DNA of 64,000 nt from Putridiphycobacter roseus (GTDB taxonomy: Bacteria > Bacteroidota > Bacteroidia > Flavobacteriales_D > Crocinitomicaceae), in the NCBI RefSeq assembly GCF_003234935.1, contig NZ_QKSB01000012.1, forward strand, positions 24,696-88,695, given 5' to 3'. The notes below the pieces were generated by a model. It had not been told where the DNA came from, ran no database searches, and was given only the letters and a program-made list of their open reading frames with translations. The translations under genes and the position numbers were made by a program. This document shows, piece by piece, positions 10,125-19,263 of the stretch; the first letter of the stretch is position 1; the number at the start of each line of letters is the position of its first letter.

Positions 10125-10663
10125 TCACAAGGATAACTTACTTTCTCGTAAATCACTTTATTAATTATATACTTTCTAACGGTGTAAATTTCGGTAAATT
10201 CTAAGCCATTCACATCTTTACTTGTTTTCAAGTAAGAGATACGGCCTGAATCTCGTTCCACGATATTAATTGCCTTGTCCAATACTTTAACTTTATTATT
10301 TTTAAAAGCCAATACAGCATTATCTTTCCTTAATTCGGAATTCAAAATATAACTTTCATTCTTTTGGATGTATACATCTTCAAAGGTGTACACGTCATAC
10401 AAACCGGAGTCCAATTTTACATACTTGTATTTTAGGTTGATGAATACTTGATTGGTGTCGAAATTATTGTAAACCCGCAAAGTATCCTTATTCAAAAATA
10501 AGGCCCCACATTGGCTTTCCTCTTTGGCATATAAGGGTTTTAATAAAATGTCATCTGGTTTCAAATTGCCAGTTTCTAATACAACTTCGTAAAATACATG
10601 TTGATTTGATTTTTGACAAGCAAATACACCGAGCACTAGCGATAAAATGAGCAATACTTTCAT
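10121..10663 (-). CDS. hypothetical lipoprotein
   Basis: A 180-residue protein with a lipoprotein signal: short basic start, hydrophobic core and lipobox ending LGVFAC (Cys16). The rest is beta-rich and hydrophilic with no motif I know. It lies 10 bases downstream of aroQ in the same direction and is probably co-transcribed with it. Nothing points to an enzymatic role. Confidence 0.75.
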   Translation of the reverse strand: MKVLLILSLVLGVFACQKSNQHVFYEVVLETGNLKPDDILLKPLYAKEESQCGALFLNKDTLRVYNNFDTNQVFINLKYKYVKLDSGLYDVYTFEDVYIQKNESYILNSELRKDNAVLAFKNNKVKVLDKAINIVERDSGRISYLKTSKDVNGLEFTEIYTVRKYIINKVIYEKVSYPCD

Positions 10664-10673
10664 AGATTTAATT

Positions 10674-11120
10674 TTACTGTTGTTTATTTTGAATCAATTG
10701 GCACAATGCCTGCACGCCTAAGGTATAACTTTCTAAGCCAAAGCCCATAATTAATCCTGCACAAACAGGTGTAATGTACGATTGATGTCTGAAAGATTCT
10801 CTATTGGTCACATTTGAAATGTGTACTTCTATTACAGGAATATTAGTAGCTGAAATAGCATCTCTAATGGCTACGGAGGTATGTGTATAGCCGCCAGCGT
10901 TTAAAACAATTCCATCAAACTTATTGGCCAAATTTTGAATACTCGTCACCAAGTCGCCTTCTAAATTACTTTGTAAGTAATTCAATTGTATAGCTGGAAA
11001 TTTTTCCCCTAGCTCCACATAAAAATCTTCAAAACTTTTAGCCCCATACACACTTGGCTCCCTTTTTCCGAGTAAATTTAAATTCGGACCATTTAATACT
11101 AATATTTGCAGTGAATTCAT
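10674..11120 (-). CDS. aroQ: type II 3-dehydroquinate dehydratase
   Basis: Catalyses dehydration of 3-dehydroquinate to 3-dehydroshikimate in the shikimate pathway. The start NGPNLNLLGKREPSVYG is the family signature; LNAGGYTHTSVAIRDAI and the IPVIEVHISN segment (catalytic His) follow. With the ATG at 11118-11120 it is 148 residues, the usual size. The frame is open further upstream to 11180, but those codons lie inside xerD and add no domain. The start overlaps the start of divergent xerD by 10 bases, an unusually tight head-to-head arrangement. Confidence 0.94.
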   Translation of the reverse strand: MNSLQILVLNGPNLNLLGKREPSVYGAKSFEDFYVELGEKFPAIQLNYLQSNLEGDLVTSIQNLANKFDGIVLNAGGYTHTSVAIRDAISATNIPVIEVHISNVTNRESFRHQSYITPVCAGLIMGFGLESYTLGVQALCQLIQNKQQ

Positions 11121-12019
11121 CTTGGGATAAATATAGAAAGGATTATCAAAACTATTTAAAAATTGAAAAAAGTTTATCAATAAATAGTGTAGATGCCTAT
11201 ATGCGTGACTTTGATAAATTGTCGGATTTCTTTAGTGTCAACTTAATCCGAAATCCAGTCGCTGTTGAATTAAAAGACTTGCAAAAGCTGGTGAAATGGA
11301 TAGCCGAAATGGGTATTTCAGCCCGATCACAAGCAAGAATAATCTCAGGAATTAGAAATTTCTATTCCTACTTGATTATCGAAGATGAAATCATAGACGA
11401 TCCAACTGATTTATTAGAATTACCGCGACTGGGACGGAAATTGCCCGAAGTCTTAACCATTGAAGAAATTGATGCCCTCAAGGGTGCTGTGGACCTTTCT
11501 AAGCCGGAAGGACATAGGAATAAAGCCATTATTGAAACTTTGTACAGCTGTGGTTTAAGGGTTAGCGAATTAGTAAACCTGCAATTGACCAATATTTATT
11601 TTGAAGAAGGTTTTATGCGGGTAATCGGAAAAGGAAACAAAGAGCGATTGGTACCCGTTAACCCACAAGTGGAAAAAGAAATCAATTGGTATACCCAGCA
11701 CGTAAGGAACCATATGGAAATTAAACCGGGACATGAGGACTTTGTTTTTTTAAACAGAAGGGGAAAACAATTGACCCGTGTCATGATTTTTACCATTGTA
11801 AAAGACCTGGCGAATGAAATACAACTCAACAAAACCATCAGTCCACATACTTTCCGTCATTCTTTTGCCACCCATTTAGTGGAAGGAGGGGCCAATTTAA
11901 GAGCTGTACAAGACATGTTGGGACATGAATCAATAAGTACGACAGAAATATACACCCACTTGAATAATGACTACCTGAGAGAAGCCATTATTTCTTTTCA
12001 CCCAAGGAATAATAAATAA
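11111..12019 (+). CDS. xerD: tyrosine recombinase XerD/XerC
   Basis: Site-specific recombinase that resolves chromosome dimers at dif together with a partner. The N-terminal SAM-like core-binding domain is followed by the catalytic domain, with the Arg in GLRVSELVNL, HTFRHSFATH (His-x-x-Arg), the GHES region and the nucleophile Tyr in TEIYTHL. I choose GTG at 11111, giving 302 residues, the normal Xer size. The longer open frame from 11054 would run through aroQ coding DNA. A -7-like AATATTTG ends two bases before the GTG, so the mRNA could be leaderless. It is not obviously an integron integrase. Confidence 0.9.
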   Translation: MNSSWDKYRKDYQNYLKIEKSLSINSVDAYMRDFDKLSDFFSVNLIRNPVAVELKDLQKLVKWIAEMGISARSQARIISGIRNFYSYLIIEDEIIDDPTDLLELPRLGRKLPEVLTIEEIDALKGAVDLSKPEGHRNKAIIETLYSCGLRVSELVNLQLTNIYFEEGFMRVIGKGNKERLVPVNPQVEKEINWYTQHVRNHMEIKPGHEDFVFLNRRGKQLTRVMIFTIVKDLANEIQLNKTISPHTFRHSFATHLVEGGANLRAVQDMLGHESISTTEIYTHLNNDYLREAIISFHPRNNK

Positions 12020-12033
12020 CCAATTCCGACAAT

Positions 12034-13089
12034 CTAAAAAGGATTAGAAAAAGCTTTATCTTCAATCAAAACTGAATCGGTTAATGCCTTTAAAAAAGTG
12101 ATAATTTGCGCTTTTTCTAAAGCTGTTAAATTTACGCCATTAGGGTTTCCAAAATGCATCTTGGGATCTATGGTTGCACTTTTTTGAACACCACTGGTAT
12201 AAAAATCGAGCACTTCCTCAAGGGTTTCAAACCGACCATCATGCATATATGGGGCTGTTAAAGCAACATTTCTTAGGCTGGGAATTTTAAACAATCCGTA
12301 ATCTTTTTTCTTTTTTGTCACCCCTATTCTTCCTTCATCTTTTAAAGTGGTAAAAAGACTAAAAGTATCTAATCCATTATTCGAAAATTGTCCTGTGGTC
12401 CCAACAAAATGTGCATCAGTAGGATGACAATGCAAGCAGTTCCCTTTACTTTGGTCGTTCATTAGCTCCATGCCTTTTAGCTCATCTTTTGTTAAAAACA
12501 CTTCTCTTCTCAAAGCTTTGTCAAGACGGGAATTATAGGAGATAATCGTTCGCTCAAACTGGGCAATAGCATAGGCAATCGTTAAACTATCAATCGCTTT
12601 TTCTGGAAAGGCAGCTTGAAACAAGTTTTGATAAAATATAGAAGCACTAATTCGCTGGCTAGCCAGTTGCCAATCTAAATCCATTTCCATGTGATCGCGG
12701 ACAGGAAAAAAAACTTGCCCTTCTACATTATTCGCTTTTCCATCCCAAAATAATTGTTCATTCCATGCCAAATTAAAAATGGCTGGAGTATTTCTAATTA
12801 ATTGTCCTCCATTTACCCCTTCACTAAATCGGATTCTCCCATCTGAAAAAGCAAATTCCTGTTGATGACAAGCACTGCAGGACAGGCTACTGTCTTTACT
12901 TAAAATTGGGTCGTAAAACAAATACCTTCCCAGCTCCACTCCTGCTTTACTTACTGGATTCAAAGTGTTTACTGGCATTTTGGGGAAAGCACTTAAAACG
13001 GGAAATATATATGACTCAGGACTTGGATAATGTGAAATACTATACATTAGTCCACTTAATAATAGTAAAAAAAAGAAAGATTTTTTCAC
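12034..13089 (-). CDS. di-haem cytochrome c peroxidase (CCP/MauG family)
   Basis: A periplasmic or surface di-haem enzyme of the peroxidase/MauG family. Two c-type haem motifs are visible, CSACH and CLHCH, with conserved FSDGRIRFSEGVNGG, RNTPAIFNLAW and KIPSLRNVALTAPYMHDGRF. I choose GTG at 13087-13089, which places an N-terminal hydrophobic signal directly after VKKS and avoids the upstream gene. A TTG at 13107 is the alternative. It lies four bases after the stop of the T9SS-cargo gene and is probably co-transcribed. Peroxide removal is likely but a MauG-type oxidation role is possible. Confidence 0.88.
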   Translation of the reverse strand: MKKSFFFLLLLSGLMYSISHYPSPESYIFPVLSAFPKMPVNTLNPVSKAGVELGRYLFYDPILSKDSSLSCSACHQQEFAFSDGRIRFSEGVNGGQLIRNTPAIFNLAWNEQLFWDGKANNVEGQVFFPVRDHMEMDLDWQLASQRISASIFYQNLFQAAFPEKAIDSLTIAYAIAQFERTIISYNSRLDKALRREVFLTKDELKGMELMNDQSKGNCLHCHPTDAHFVGTTGQFSNNGLDTFSLFTTLKDEGRIGVTKKKKDYGLFKIPSLRNVALTAPYMHDGRFETLEEVLDFYTSGVQKSATIDPKMHFGNPNGVNLTALEKAQIITFLKALTDSVLIEDKAFSNPF

Positions 13090-13093
13090 TGGC

Positions 13094-13996
13094 CTATCGT
13101 GTAACAATTATTTTTTTCGTTTCAGTTTGTAAATTGGTCTTCACTTTAATGTAATAAATCCCAGCTGGATAATCTGCCAGGTCCACAAAAAATTTAGTCG
13201 GAACTTCAACATGTTTTTCTAAGACCCTACCAGCTGCATCCAGCACCGTTAATTCTTCAATGATATGAAATGTATTCGTCTTTTTTACTGATATATTTAC
13301 GCGATTGCTAGTGGGGTTAGGAAATACTTCCAAGTAAGTTTCTTGAGGAGTTTCACCTATGGTATGAAAAAATGTTTGATGTTGTAACATATTATCAATC
13401 ATCCATCCATCATTTTGAGAGGCGATAGAATCAGATTTAAATACATGACGTAAAATAATGGAATCTTGCATACTCATCCAAGAAAAATCAAAGCACAACC
13501 AAATGTCTCTCCAATTTGTATCGGTACCTGAAAATCCAATATCACCATTTTGAAGTGTATCTACATTAATGGATTCATATCCATAAAAGTTGTAAGTATA
13601 TGGATTGTCAAATACGCTCACCCAAGTATGTCCTGTGTCTATTGAATATTCAATTAAGGCGATATCACCTGAATCAATATCTAATTTTTGAGTCCATTGA
13701 ATGGCAGTAATACCGAAATTATAAAATGCTTGTACACCGTATTGAAAAATAGAAGTATTCAAAACTGGGTAGGTCAATACGGTATCCGTAACCAATGCAT
13801 TTGGCAATGTAAAAGCTGCATTAAATACCGATTTTTGAGGCTGACCAATTTGCCATATATTTTCAGCTGCAGTGTCCAGTTCAATGACCATGGAATAATC
13901 TGTAGTATCGGCACCATCAAAAAATAGCTCAAGATAGTTTTGACTATAAGTTTGTACGGATATAAATAAAAAGACAATCGATAAATATTTCATCAT
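13094..13996 (-). CDS. secreted protein with type IX sorting domain (type A)
   Basis: A secreted or surface protein exported by the Sec then T9SS route. The start at the ATG of MMKYLSIVFLF gives a signal peptide ending near TYSQ. The middle (about 25-215) resembles a beta-sandwich with a GHTW-type segment. The last 80 residues are a classic T9SS type A sorting domain: EVFPNPTSNRVNIS, LTVLDAAGRVLEK, LADYPAGIYYIKVK and terminal KKIIVTR. The function of the passenger region is unknown. It is followed closely by the di-haem peroxidase gene. Confidence 0.85.
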   Translation of the reverse strand: MMKYLSIVFLFISVQTYSQNYLELFFDGADTTDYSMVIELDTAAENIWQIGQPQKSVFNAAFTLPNALVTDTVLTYPVLNTSIFQYGVQAFYNFGITAIQWTQKLDIDSGDIALIEYSIDTGHTWVSVFDNPYTYNFYGYESINVDTLQNGDIGFSGTDTNWRDIWLCFDFSWMSMQDSIILRHVFKSDSIASQNDGWMIDNMLQHQTFFHTIGETPQETYLEVFPNPTSNRVNISVKKTNTFHIIEELTVLDAAGRVLEKHVEVPTKFFVDLADYPAGIYYIKVKTNLQTETKKIIVTR

Positions 13997-14064
13997 ACTA
14001 ATGTTAGGTTCAACCATTAATACGTGAGTCGAAGCGAATTGGTTTGGTAGTATCTAAATATAAA

Positions 14065-15252
14065 TCAGGCTGTTTCTTCAATCGCTCTTAAAATAATATT
14101 GGCAGCAGCTTCCATTTCTTCCTTTGTGATGGATATGGGTGGCGATAACCTAAAGGCTGTTGGACATGAAAGGAACCAAAAGCCAATCAAACCTTTTTCA
14201 AGACATTTATCTACCACCGCTTTTACACGATCAAATGAGCCCATTTCAATGGCAAAAAACAAACCTTTTCTCCTTATTTCTATTACATCTGGATGCGCAT
14301 TGACAATCGTCTCCAATAATTCTCCTTTTGCTTCCACTTCTTCCATCCAAGGTTCAGACTTTAAGACATCTATACAAGCATTTGCAGCGGCACAAACCAC
14401 TGGGTGTCCACCAAAAGTAGTAATGTGTCCCAACATGGGATCATAAGTCAATTCGTGCATGTTTTCATAAGAAGAAAGCATAGCGCCAATTGGCATGCCA
14501 CCTCCCAATGCTTTACCTAAGACTAACACATCTGGTATGACATCATATTGTTCAAAAGCAAACATGCTTCCTACTCTACCCAAACCAACTTGCACTTCAT
14601 CAAAAATTAACAAAGCGCCTACTTCATCACATTTAGCACGCAATGCTTTTAAAAAATTTGGATCAGGCACGCGCATTCCTGCATCTCCCTGAACTGGTTC
14701 AATTAAAACACCAGCTGTTTTTTCCGTGATCCAATGAAGAGAATCGATATCGTTAAAATCTATAAAATTGATTGCTGGAAGCAATGGACGAAACTTTGCC
14801 TTTTTTACTTCATTTCCCGAAATACTCATGGAACCATGCGTACTGCCATGATAAGATTTATTACAGCCGACCAAATGATGTCGTCCTGTTACTCGTTTCG
14901 CTAATTTCAACGCCGCTTCAATGGCTTCCGTTCCAGAGTTAACGATATAAGAGCAGCTGAGTGAATGGGGTAATATGGATGCTAAATTATTAGCTAAGGC
15001 CACTTGACTATCTTGTACATATTCGCCGTATACCATCACGTGCAAATGCTTATCAATTTGCGCTTGAATAGCCGCAATGACAGCAGGATGTCTATGCCCA
15101 ATATTGTTGACCGCTACACCGGCAATCATATCGTAATAACGCTTTCCTGCCTTGTCCCAAATATAAATACCTTCCGCTTTATCAACCTCAATTAAGTATG
15201 GAGATTGACTTGTTTGGGCTTGCAAATTTAAAAATGTATCTCTATTCGTCAT
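14065..15252 (-). CDS. class III (ornithine/GABA-type) aminotransferase
   Basis: A PLP-dependent aminotransferase related to ornithine, acetylornithine and 4-aminobutyrate aminotransferases. Motifs in order are the cofactor phosphate region SGTEAIEAALKLAKR, GSTHGSMSISGNE, IEPVQGDAGMR, the PLP-binding Asp in LLIFDEVQVGLGR, and the Schiff-base Lys in VLGKALGGGMPIGAM. The likely start is ATG at 15252; a TTG two codons upstream would add only two residues. No arginine-biosynthesis genes surround it, so the substrate remains open. It is part of the minus-strand run after the sigma-factor cluster. Confidence 0.9.
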   Translation of the reverse strand: MTNRDTFLNLQAQTSQSPYLIEVDKAEGIYIWDKAGKRYYDMIAGVAVNNIGHRHPAVIAAIQAQIDKHLHVMVYGEYVQDSQVALANNLASILPHSLSCSYIVNSGTEAIEAALKLAKRVTGRHHLVGCNKSYHGSTHGSMSISGNEVKKAKFRPLLPAINFIDFNDIDSLHWITEKTAGVLIEPVQGDAGMRVPDPNFLKALRAKCDEVGALLIFDEVQVGLGRVGSMFAFEQYDVIPDVLVLGKALGGGMPIGAMLSSYENMHELTYDPMLGHITTFGGHPVVCAAANACIDVLKSEPWMEEVEAKGELLETIVNAHPDVIEIRRKGLFFAIEMGSFDRVKAVVDKCLEKGLIGFWFLSCPTAFRLSPPISITKEEMEAAANIILRAIEETA

Positions 15253-15319
15253 GTTCAATTTTATAGTTACAAATTTATGGTTTTAAACTATAATACATGA
15301 CCTAAAAGCAAATTTTGAA

Positions 15320-15775
15320 TCAATCTGTTTTTGGTGGTGGCGGAGGAAGATTCTTTAATTTTTTGAAAATTTCTCGTTTAAAGTCATCTTGTGCTTTAAA
15401 AAACTTTACCGCTTTGTCCTTACCGACAACACTGGCAAACTCACTTAAGTAACGCAACTCCATTTTAGCCGACTTTTCTTCTAGTTTAAGCATTTTCTCA
15501 ATTAAATCATATGCTTCATCTTCCGACAATACATCTTGACTTTTTAATGCGTATTTAATTTTACGAGCTTCTCGGTGTAAATTGCGCTTTTCACTTTCAT
15601 AAGCTTCATATTTCGACCAAAAGACCTTGGCTTCACTCGCTGTTAAGGTCATTGCTTTTGTAATAAAAGCTTTTTTTTCTTTTTCAATTTGTTCACGGTC
15701 TATATGCCCTTTTTGTGCGAATGTAGCTGTGCCAAAACTCAAGATGAGTAATAAAAATAATATTTTTGTTTTCAT
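15320..15775 (-). CDS. periplasmic helical protein linked to the ECF sigma factor
   Basis: A 151-residue exported protein with a signal peptide ending near TFAQ and an almost wholly helical, charged remainder ending in a proline run (PPPPPK). The layout resembles the small periplasmic proteins annotated in flavobacteria as sensors of ECF-type sigma factors, and is broadly Spy/CpxP-like. It follows the anti-sigma-like gene by three bases, completing a sigma / anti-sigma / sensor unit. The sensing role is inferred from position and topology. Confidence 0.7.
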   Translation of the reverse strand: MKTKILFLLLILSFGTATFAQKGHIDREQIEKEKKAFITKAMTLTASEAKVFWSKYEAYESEKRNLHREARKIKYALKSQDVLSEDEAYDLIEKMLKLEEKSAKMELRYLSEFASVVGKDKAVKFFKAQDDFKREIFKKLKNLPPPPPKTD

Positions 15776-15778
15776 AAC

Positions 15779-16273
15779 TTATTGTTCTAAATAGTAATCG
15801 TATACATCAAAATCCATATCGTCTAGTAAGACTTCTTCTAGGACGTTTTCGTTGGTGATTTCAGATGGTTCCGTATAAAAATCAATCAAATCATTCTCTG
15901 AAACGTAAGATAATAATACTTCTTCTTGTGCGGTATAAGTTTCTGCCAATTGTTCACTTGAATTATTATTGGTCATTAAGGGTAAGCTAAATAATATAAT
16001 AATTACTGCTGCTGCTAGAGAGATATAAGCAAATAAATGCTTGATTTTTGATTTAGGTTTTACTTCAGCACTTATACTTTCGGCAAACGTTTCAAAAAAT
16101 GCAGTTGGTACTGTAGGTTTTTCGTTTTTTTGCAAATCAGACAGGCTAAATAATTTATTTTCTGACTCAATATTTCCCATCAAGTCTTCATTAAATTGTT
16201 CAAAGAAATTTTCAGGCAACTTTGGTTTTGCCGCTTTCTTTAATTGATTTAATATTTCTTTTTTTGGTTCCAT
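15779..16273 (-). CDS. probable anti-sigma factor, single-pass membrane protein
   Basis: A 164-residue protein with a cytoplasmic N-terminal half containing two similar segments (LPENFFEQFNEDLMGNIE and VPTAFFETFAESISAEV), one membrane helix at about 98-118, and an acidic periplasmic tail ending in YYLEQ. Its place directly downstream of the ECF sigma gene and its topology suggest a membrane-tethered anti-sigma factor. No zinc-type HxxxCxxC motif is present. The repeated segment may be the sigma-binding element; this is inference. Confidence 0.7.
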   Translation of the reverse strand: MEPKKEILNQLKKAAKPKLPENFFEQFNEDLMGNIESENKLFSLSDLQKNEKPTVPTAFFETFAESISAEVKPKSKIKHLFAYISLAAAVIIILFSLPLMTNNNSSEQLAETYTAQEEVLLSYVSENDLIDFYTEPSEITNENVLEEVLLDDMDFDVYDYYLEQ

Positions 16274-16306
16274 GTTATGCTTATGACCTAAATTATTACA
16301 AAAGGT

Positions 16307-16846
16307 TTAAAGTGCTTGTATAAAGGTTTCAATTTTTTTTACGGCAATGTGGTAACTGGCTTTTAATCCACCGACTGATGTACCTAATAGGTCTGATATT
16401 TCTTGATACTTCAAGTCTTCAAAATACTTTAATTGAAAAATTTGTGCTTGCTTCTCGGGTAGTGTTGCAATGGCATTCATTAAAATTTCAGAAATTTCCT
16501 CACTAGAAAAATCTTTGCCATTTACATTGGCCCCACTTTCAATAATGCTATCATCTAAAGTAAGGGTAGGGTTTTTATTTTCTTTATTTAGAAAAGTAAT
16601 GGTTTCGTTATAGGCAATTCTATACAACCAGGAATATATTGCCGATTCGGCTTTAAAATTTGGGAGCGCTTTCCAGGCCTTGATGAATACATTTTGCATA
16701 ATATCTTCTGCATGCTCATGATTCCTGGTCATTCTTCTTATTTGCCAATATACGCGTTCTTGAAAAGCATTTACAATCAATTTAAAGCCTACTTGTGGGT
16801 TGACTTTAAATTGATCCAATAAATCCTTATCAGCTATTTTCTGCAT
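16307..16846 (-). CDS. ECF RNA polymerase sigma factor (RpoE family)
   Basis: A 179-residue sigma-70 family member with only regions 2 and 4. Region 2 carries the AEDIMQNVFIKAWKAL and AIYSWLYRIAYNETI signatures; region 4 carries LPEKQAQIFQLKYFEDLKYQEISDLLGTSVG split over its helix-turn-helix. It heads a three-gene unit with an anti-sigma-like membrane protein and a periplasmic helical protein, suggesting control of an envelope response. A -7-like TATTTTTG lies 13 bases upstream of the start. Confidence 0.93.
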   Translation of the reverse strand: MQKIADKDLLDQFKVNPQVGFKLIVNAFQERVYWQIRRMTRNHEHAEDIMQNVFIKAWKALPNFKAESAIYSWLYRIAYNETITFLNKENKNPTLTLDDSIIESGANVNGKDFSSEEISEILMNAIATLPEKQAQIFQLKYFEDLKYQEISDLLGTSVGGLKASYHIAVKKIETFIQAL

Positions 16847-16859
16847 GCTTTAATTTGTA

Positions 16860-16867
16860 CAAAAATA
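16860..16867 (-). promoter_or_regulatory. candidate -7 box for the ECF sigma gene
   Basis: Read on the minus strand, TATTTTTG fits the Bacteroidota -7 consensus and lies 13 bases before the sigma start. I found no clear -33 TTG at the right distance, so it is a weak call. Transcription from the transketolase operon is the alternative. Confidence 0.35.
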
Positions 16868-16879
16868 TACAGTAACTAA

Positions 16880-17839
16880 TTACTTTCTTGCGATTACTTT
16901 CTCGGCTGCTGCAATAATATTAGGTGTATTGATATTGTACTTAGTCAATAACTCTTCCCCTTTTCCACTTTGTCCAAAAGTATCATTAACGGCTACCATT
17001 TCAAGTGGTGTAGGTAATTTTCTTGCCAATAATTGTGCAATTGAATCTCCTAATCCTCCATTCATCATATGCTCTTCAGCCGTTACTACACATTTAGTTT
17101 TTCTAACTGAATCTAAGACTGCCTTTTCGTCTAAAGGTTTAATCGTATGTACATTTATTATTTCAGCTGATATTCCTTTTTCTACTAAAGCTCTTCCTGC
17201 TTCAATTGCTTTCCACACTAAATGACCTGTAGCAAAAATACTTACATCAGTCCCTTCACTTAACATATCTGCCTTTCCGATCACAAATTTTTGATCAGGC
17301 GCTGTAAAATTTGGTACTTTTGGTCTACCGAATCTCAAATAAACTGGTCCAACATAATCCGCAATTGCTATGGTTGCCGCTTTTGTTTGGTTATAGTCAC
17401 AAGGAGAAATCACTACCATATTTGGTAACATTTTCATCAATCCTATATCTTCCAATATTTGGTGCGTAGCCCCATCTTCTCCTAATGTTAATCCGGCATG
17501 TGAAGCACAAATTTTAACGTTTTTATTAGAATAAGCTACAGATTGTCTAATTTGATCATAAACCCTACCAGTAGAAAAATTAGCAAAAGTTCCCGTAAAA
17601 GGAATTTTCCCGCCAATAGTCAAACCTGCAGCCATACCAATCATATTGGCTTCTGCAATTCCTGTTTGAAAAAAACGTTTTGGATGAGCGGCCTTAAAGG
17701 CGTCCATTTTTAAAGAACCAATTAAATCGGCACATAAACCTACCACATTTGGATTTGTATCTCCTAATTCTGCTAGTCCTGCTCCAAACCCTGAACGCGT
17801 GTCTTTTTGATCAATTATTTCTATATTTTCCATAGCCAT
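16880..17839 (-). CDS. transketolase, C-terminal subunit
   Basis: The pyrimidine-binding plus C-terminal part of a split transketolase. It transfers two-carbon ketol units in the pentose phosphate pathway when paired with the N-terminal subunit. Visible are GIAEANMIGMAAGLTIGGKIPF (catalytic Glu, split by Met), HAGLTLGEDGATHQ and VVTAEEHMMNGGLGD. Length 319 is normal for this half. The N-terminal half lies 1.4 kb upstream, separated by a von Willebrand factor A protein gene in the same direction. Either of two nearby ATGs may be used. Confidence 0.93.
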   Translation of the reverse strand: MAMENIEIIDQKDTRSGFGAGLAELGDTNPNVVGLCADLIGSLKMDAFKAAHPKRFFQTGIAEANMIGMAAGLTIGGKIPFTGTFANFSTGRVYDQIRQSVAYSNKNVKICASHAGLTLGEDGATHQILEDIGLMKMLPNMVVISPCDYNQTKAATIAIADYVGPVYLRFGRPKVPNFTAPDQKFVIGKADMLSEGTDVSIFATGHLVWKAIEAGRALVEKGISAEIINVHTIKPLDEKAVLDSVRKTKCVVTAEEHMMNGGLGDSIAQLLARKLPTPLEMVAVNDTFGQSGKGEELLTKYNINTPNIIAAAEKVIARK

Positions 17840-17858
17840 TTTTTAATTTTCTTGGTAT

Positions 17859-19220
17859 TTATAATTTTAAACTAATATTGTCTCCAGCAATTATCTGAAA
17901 GTTTTTGTATAAAGTATAATCTGTTGATGTTGCTGATTTTAATCGGTAAACAATTTGGTATTCCCCTGGTTGTAAATGAAAAGATCCTTGGTTCTCTTCC
18001 GCTGGTAAGTCACAGACCCATTCTAATTCCCCACTTTCTAACCTTAAAAATATCTGTCCTACAATAGGTTTGTATGATTGAATCCATAGTCTACCTGCTC
18101 CAGGAATATCGATATATTTATAATTACTTTGGGTAATGTTAACATTCTTCTTTAGGATTCTAGGTAAAGTTAATATTTCTAGATCATAAGTTCCCACCAG
18201 ATATTTTTGTGATTCATTTATTTTTTGGACATTTAAGGTGTTGGGCGATTTTGTATGTCGCACAATTACCTCTGCGTTACTTTTTGTACTTTTCCCATTG
18301 ATCCTCACTTTTAGTAAACCTTGAGGCGTATTTAAGTCAATATGGTTATGTCTACCTTTAAGGATACTCACATTTTTCAAAGTCACTTTCGGAAGTGTAT
18401 GCGCTACTACATCATATTTTAATTCAGGATCTATAATAGTAATAGTATCTGGATTCATTTGGTAATTCAAAGTATGCATAAAAGTATATTTCAACTTTTT
18501 TGTCCCAGCTTCATAAAATAACACGGTGGTATTCGTTTCCGTAGCATTAGCAGAAATATCATTTAAATCAATCTGAACCGTAGTGTTGTTAATAACATCA
18601 CTAATAACAGACTTCATCACCTTTTCAAATGATTTTAAAGTAGAAGCTTCATAAAAGCGACCGATACAGTTAAAATCATTCAAATACGTTAAATCAATAC
18701 CTAAACCAACTACAAAAGGAGTTACATCTACCCCTTTATCTTTTAAAGTCTTAGCAACTTCACAAGGAAAACCATCACAAGCTTCTAGCCCATCTGTGAT
18801 TAAAACAATTACATTTCTTGTAGTTTGGTCTGGAAAATCACCAGCCGCTGCTTCCAAAGATTTTGCAATTGGTGTCGTCCCTTTTGGCTCCACATTTTCA
18901 ATAAAATTAATAATTGCGTCATGGTTATTTGCTGCAAACGGAATTTCCAATTTGGTATCGTTGCAATCCTGATAGTCAGGTTTAATTGGTGATTGGTGAC
19001 CATAAACTCGCAAAGCCAATTCTAAATCTGGAATATCTTTTAGGTCGGTAATGGTCTGTTTTAAAATTTCTCTTGCTCTTTCTATTTTCGTAGAACCTTC
19101 CCAAGTACCATTCATGGAATTAGAGGCATCAAAAATAAACAACATGCGTGTTATTTCCTGACTACTTGCAGCGTGAACAGTCAAAAAAACACAACAAAAA
19201 ATGATCAATATTCTTTTCAT
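17859..19220 (-). CDS. secreted von Willebrand factor A (VWA) domain protein
   Basis: A 453-residue exported protein with a signal peptide ending near AASSQ. Residues about 25-195 form a VWA domain: the MIDAS motif appears as FIFDASNSMNG (DxSxS), with a later Thr in GTTPIAKSL and Asp in VLITDGLEACDG. The metal site therefore looks intact. The C-terminal 250 residues are beta-rich. The GLEACDGFPCEVAKTLKD region resembles TerY- or YfbK-type exported VWA proteins. It lies between the two transketolase halves with short gaps (19 and 43 bases). Role unknown. Confidence 0.85.
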   Translation of the reverse strand: MKRILIIFCCVFLTVHAASSQEITRMLFIFDASNSMNGTWEGSTKIERAREILKQTITDLKDIPDLELALRVYGHQSPIKPDYQDCNDTKLEIPFAANNHDAIINFIENVEPKGTTPIAKSLEAAAGDFPDQTTRNVIVLITDGLEACDGFPCEVAKTLKDKGVDVTPFVVGLGIDLTYLNDFNCIGRFYEASTLKSFEKVMKSVISDVINNTTVQIDLNDISANATETNTTVLFYEAGTKKLKYTFMHTLNYQMNPDTITIIDPELKYDVVAHTLPKVTLKNVSILKGRHNHIDLNTPQGLLKVRINGKSTKSNAEVIVRHTKSPNTLNVQKINESQKYLVGTYDLEILTLPRILKKNVNITQSNYKYIDIPGAGRLWIQSYKPIVGQIFLRLESGELEWVCDLPAEENQGSFHLQPGEYQIVYRLKSATSTDYTLYKNFQIIAGDNISLKL

Positions 19221-19263
19221 GATTAAAATTTAAAATAATATGGAAATGAAAAGAATATCATGT

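Noticed and set aside
11054..11110. Extra 19 N-terminal residues for XerD
   Set aside because: They lie in aroQ coding sequence, are not Xer-like, and the GTG at 11111 gives the normal length.
11111..12019. XerD as the integrase of the cassette-like array
   Set aside because: It is over 40 kb away, of ordinary Xer size and motif content, with no visible extra IntI segment; a chromosomal dimer resolvase is the simpler reading.
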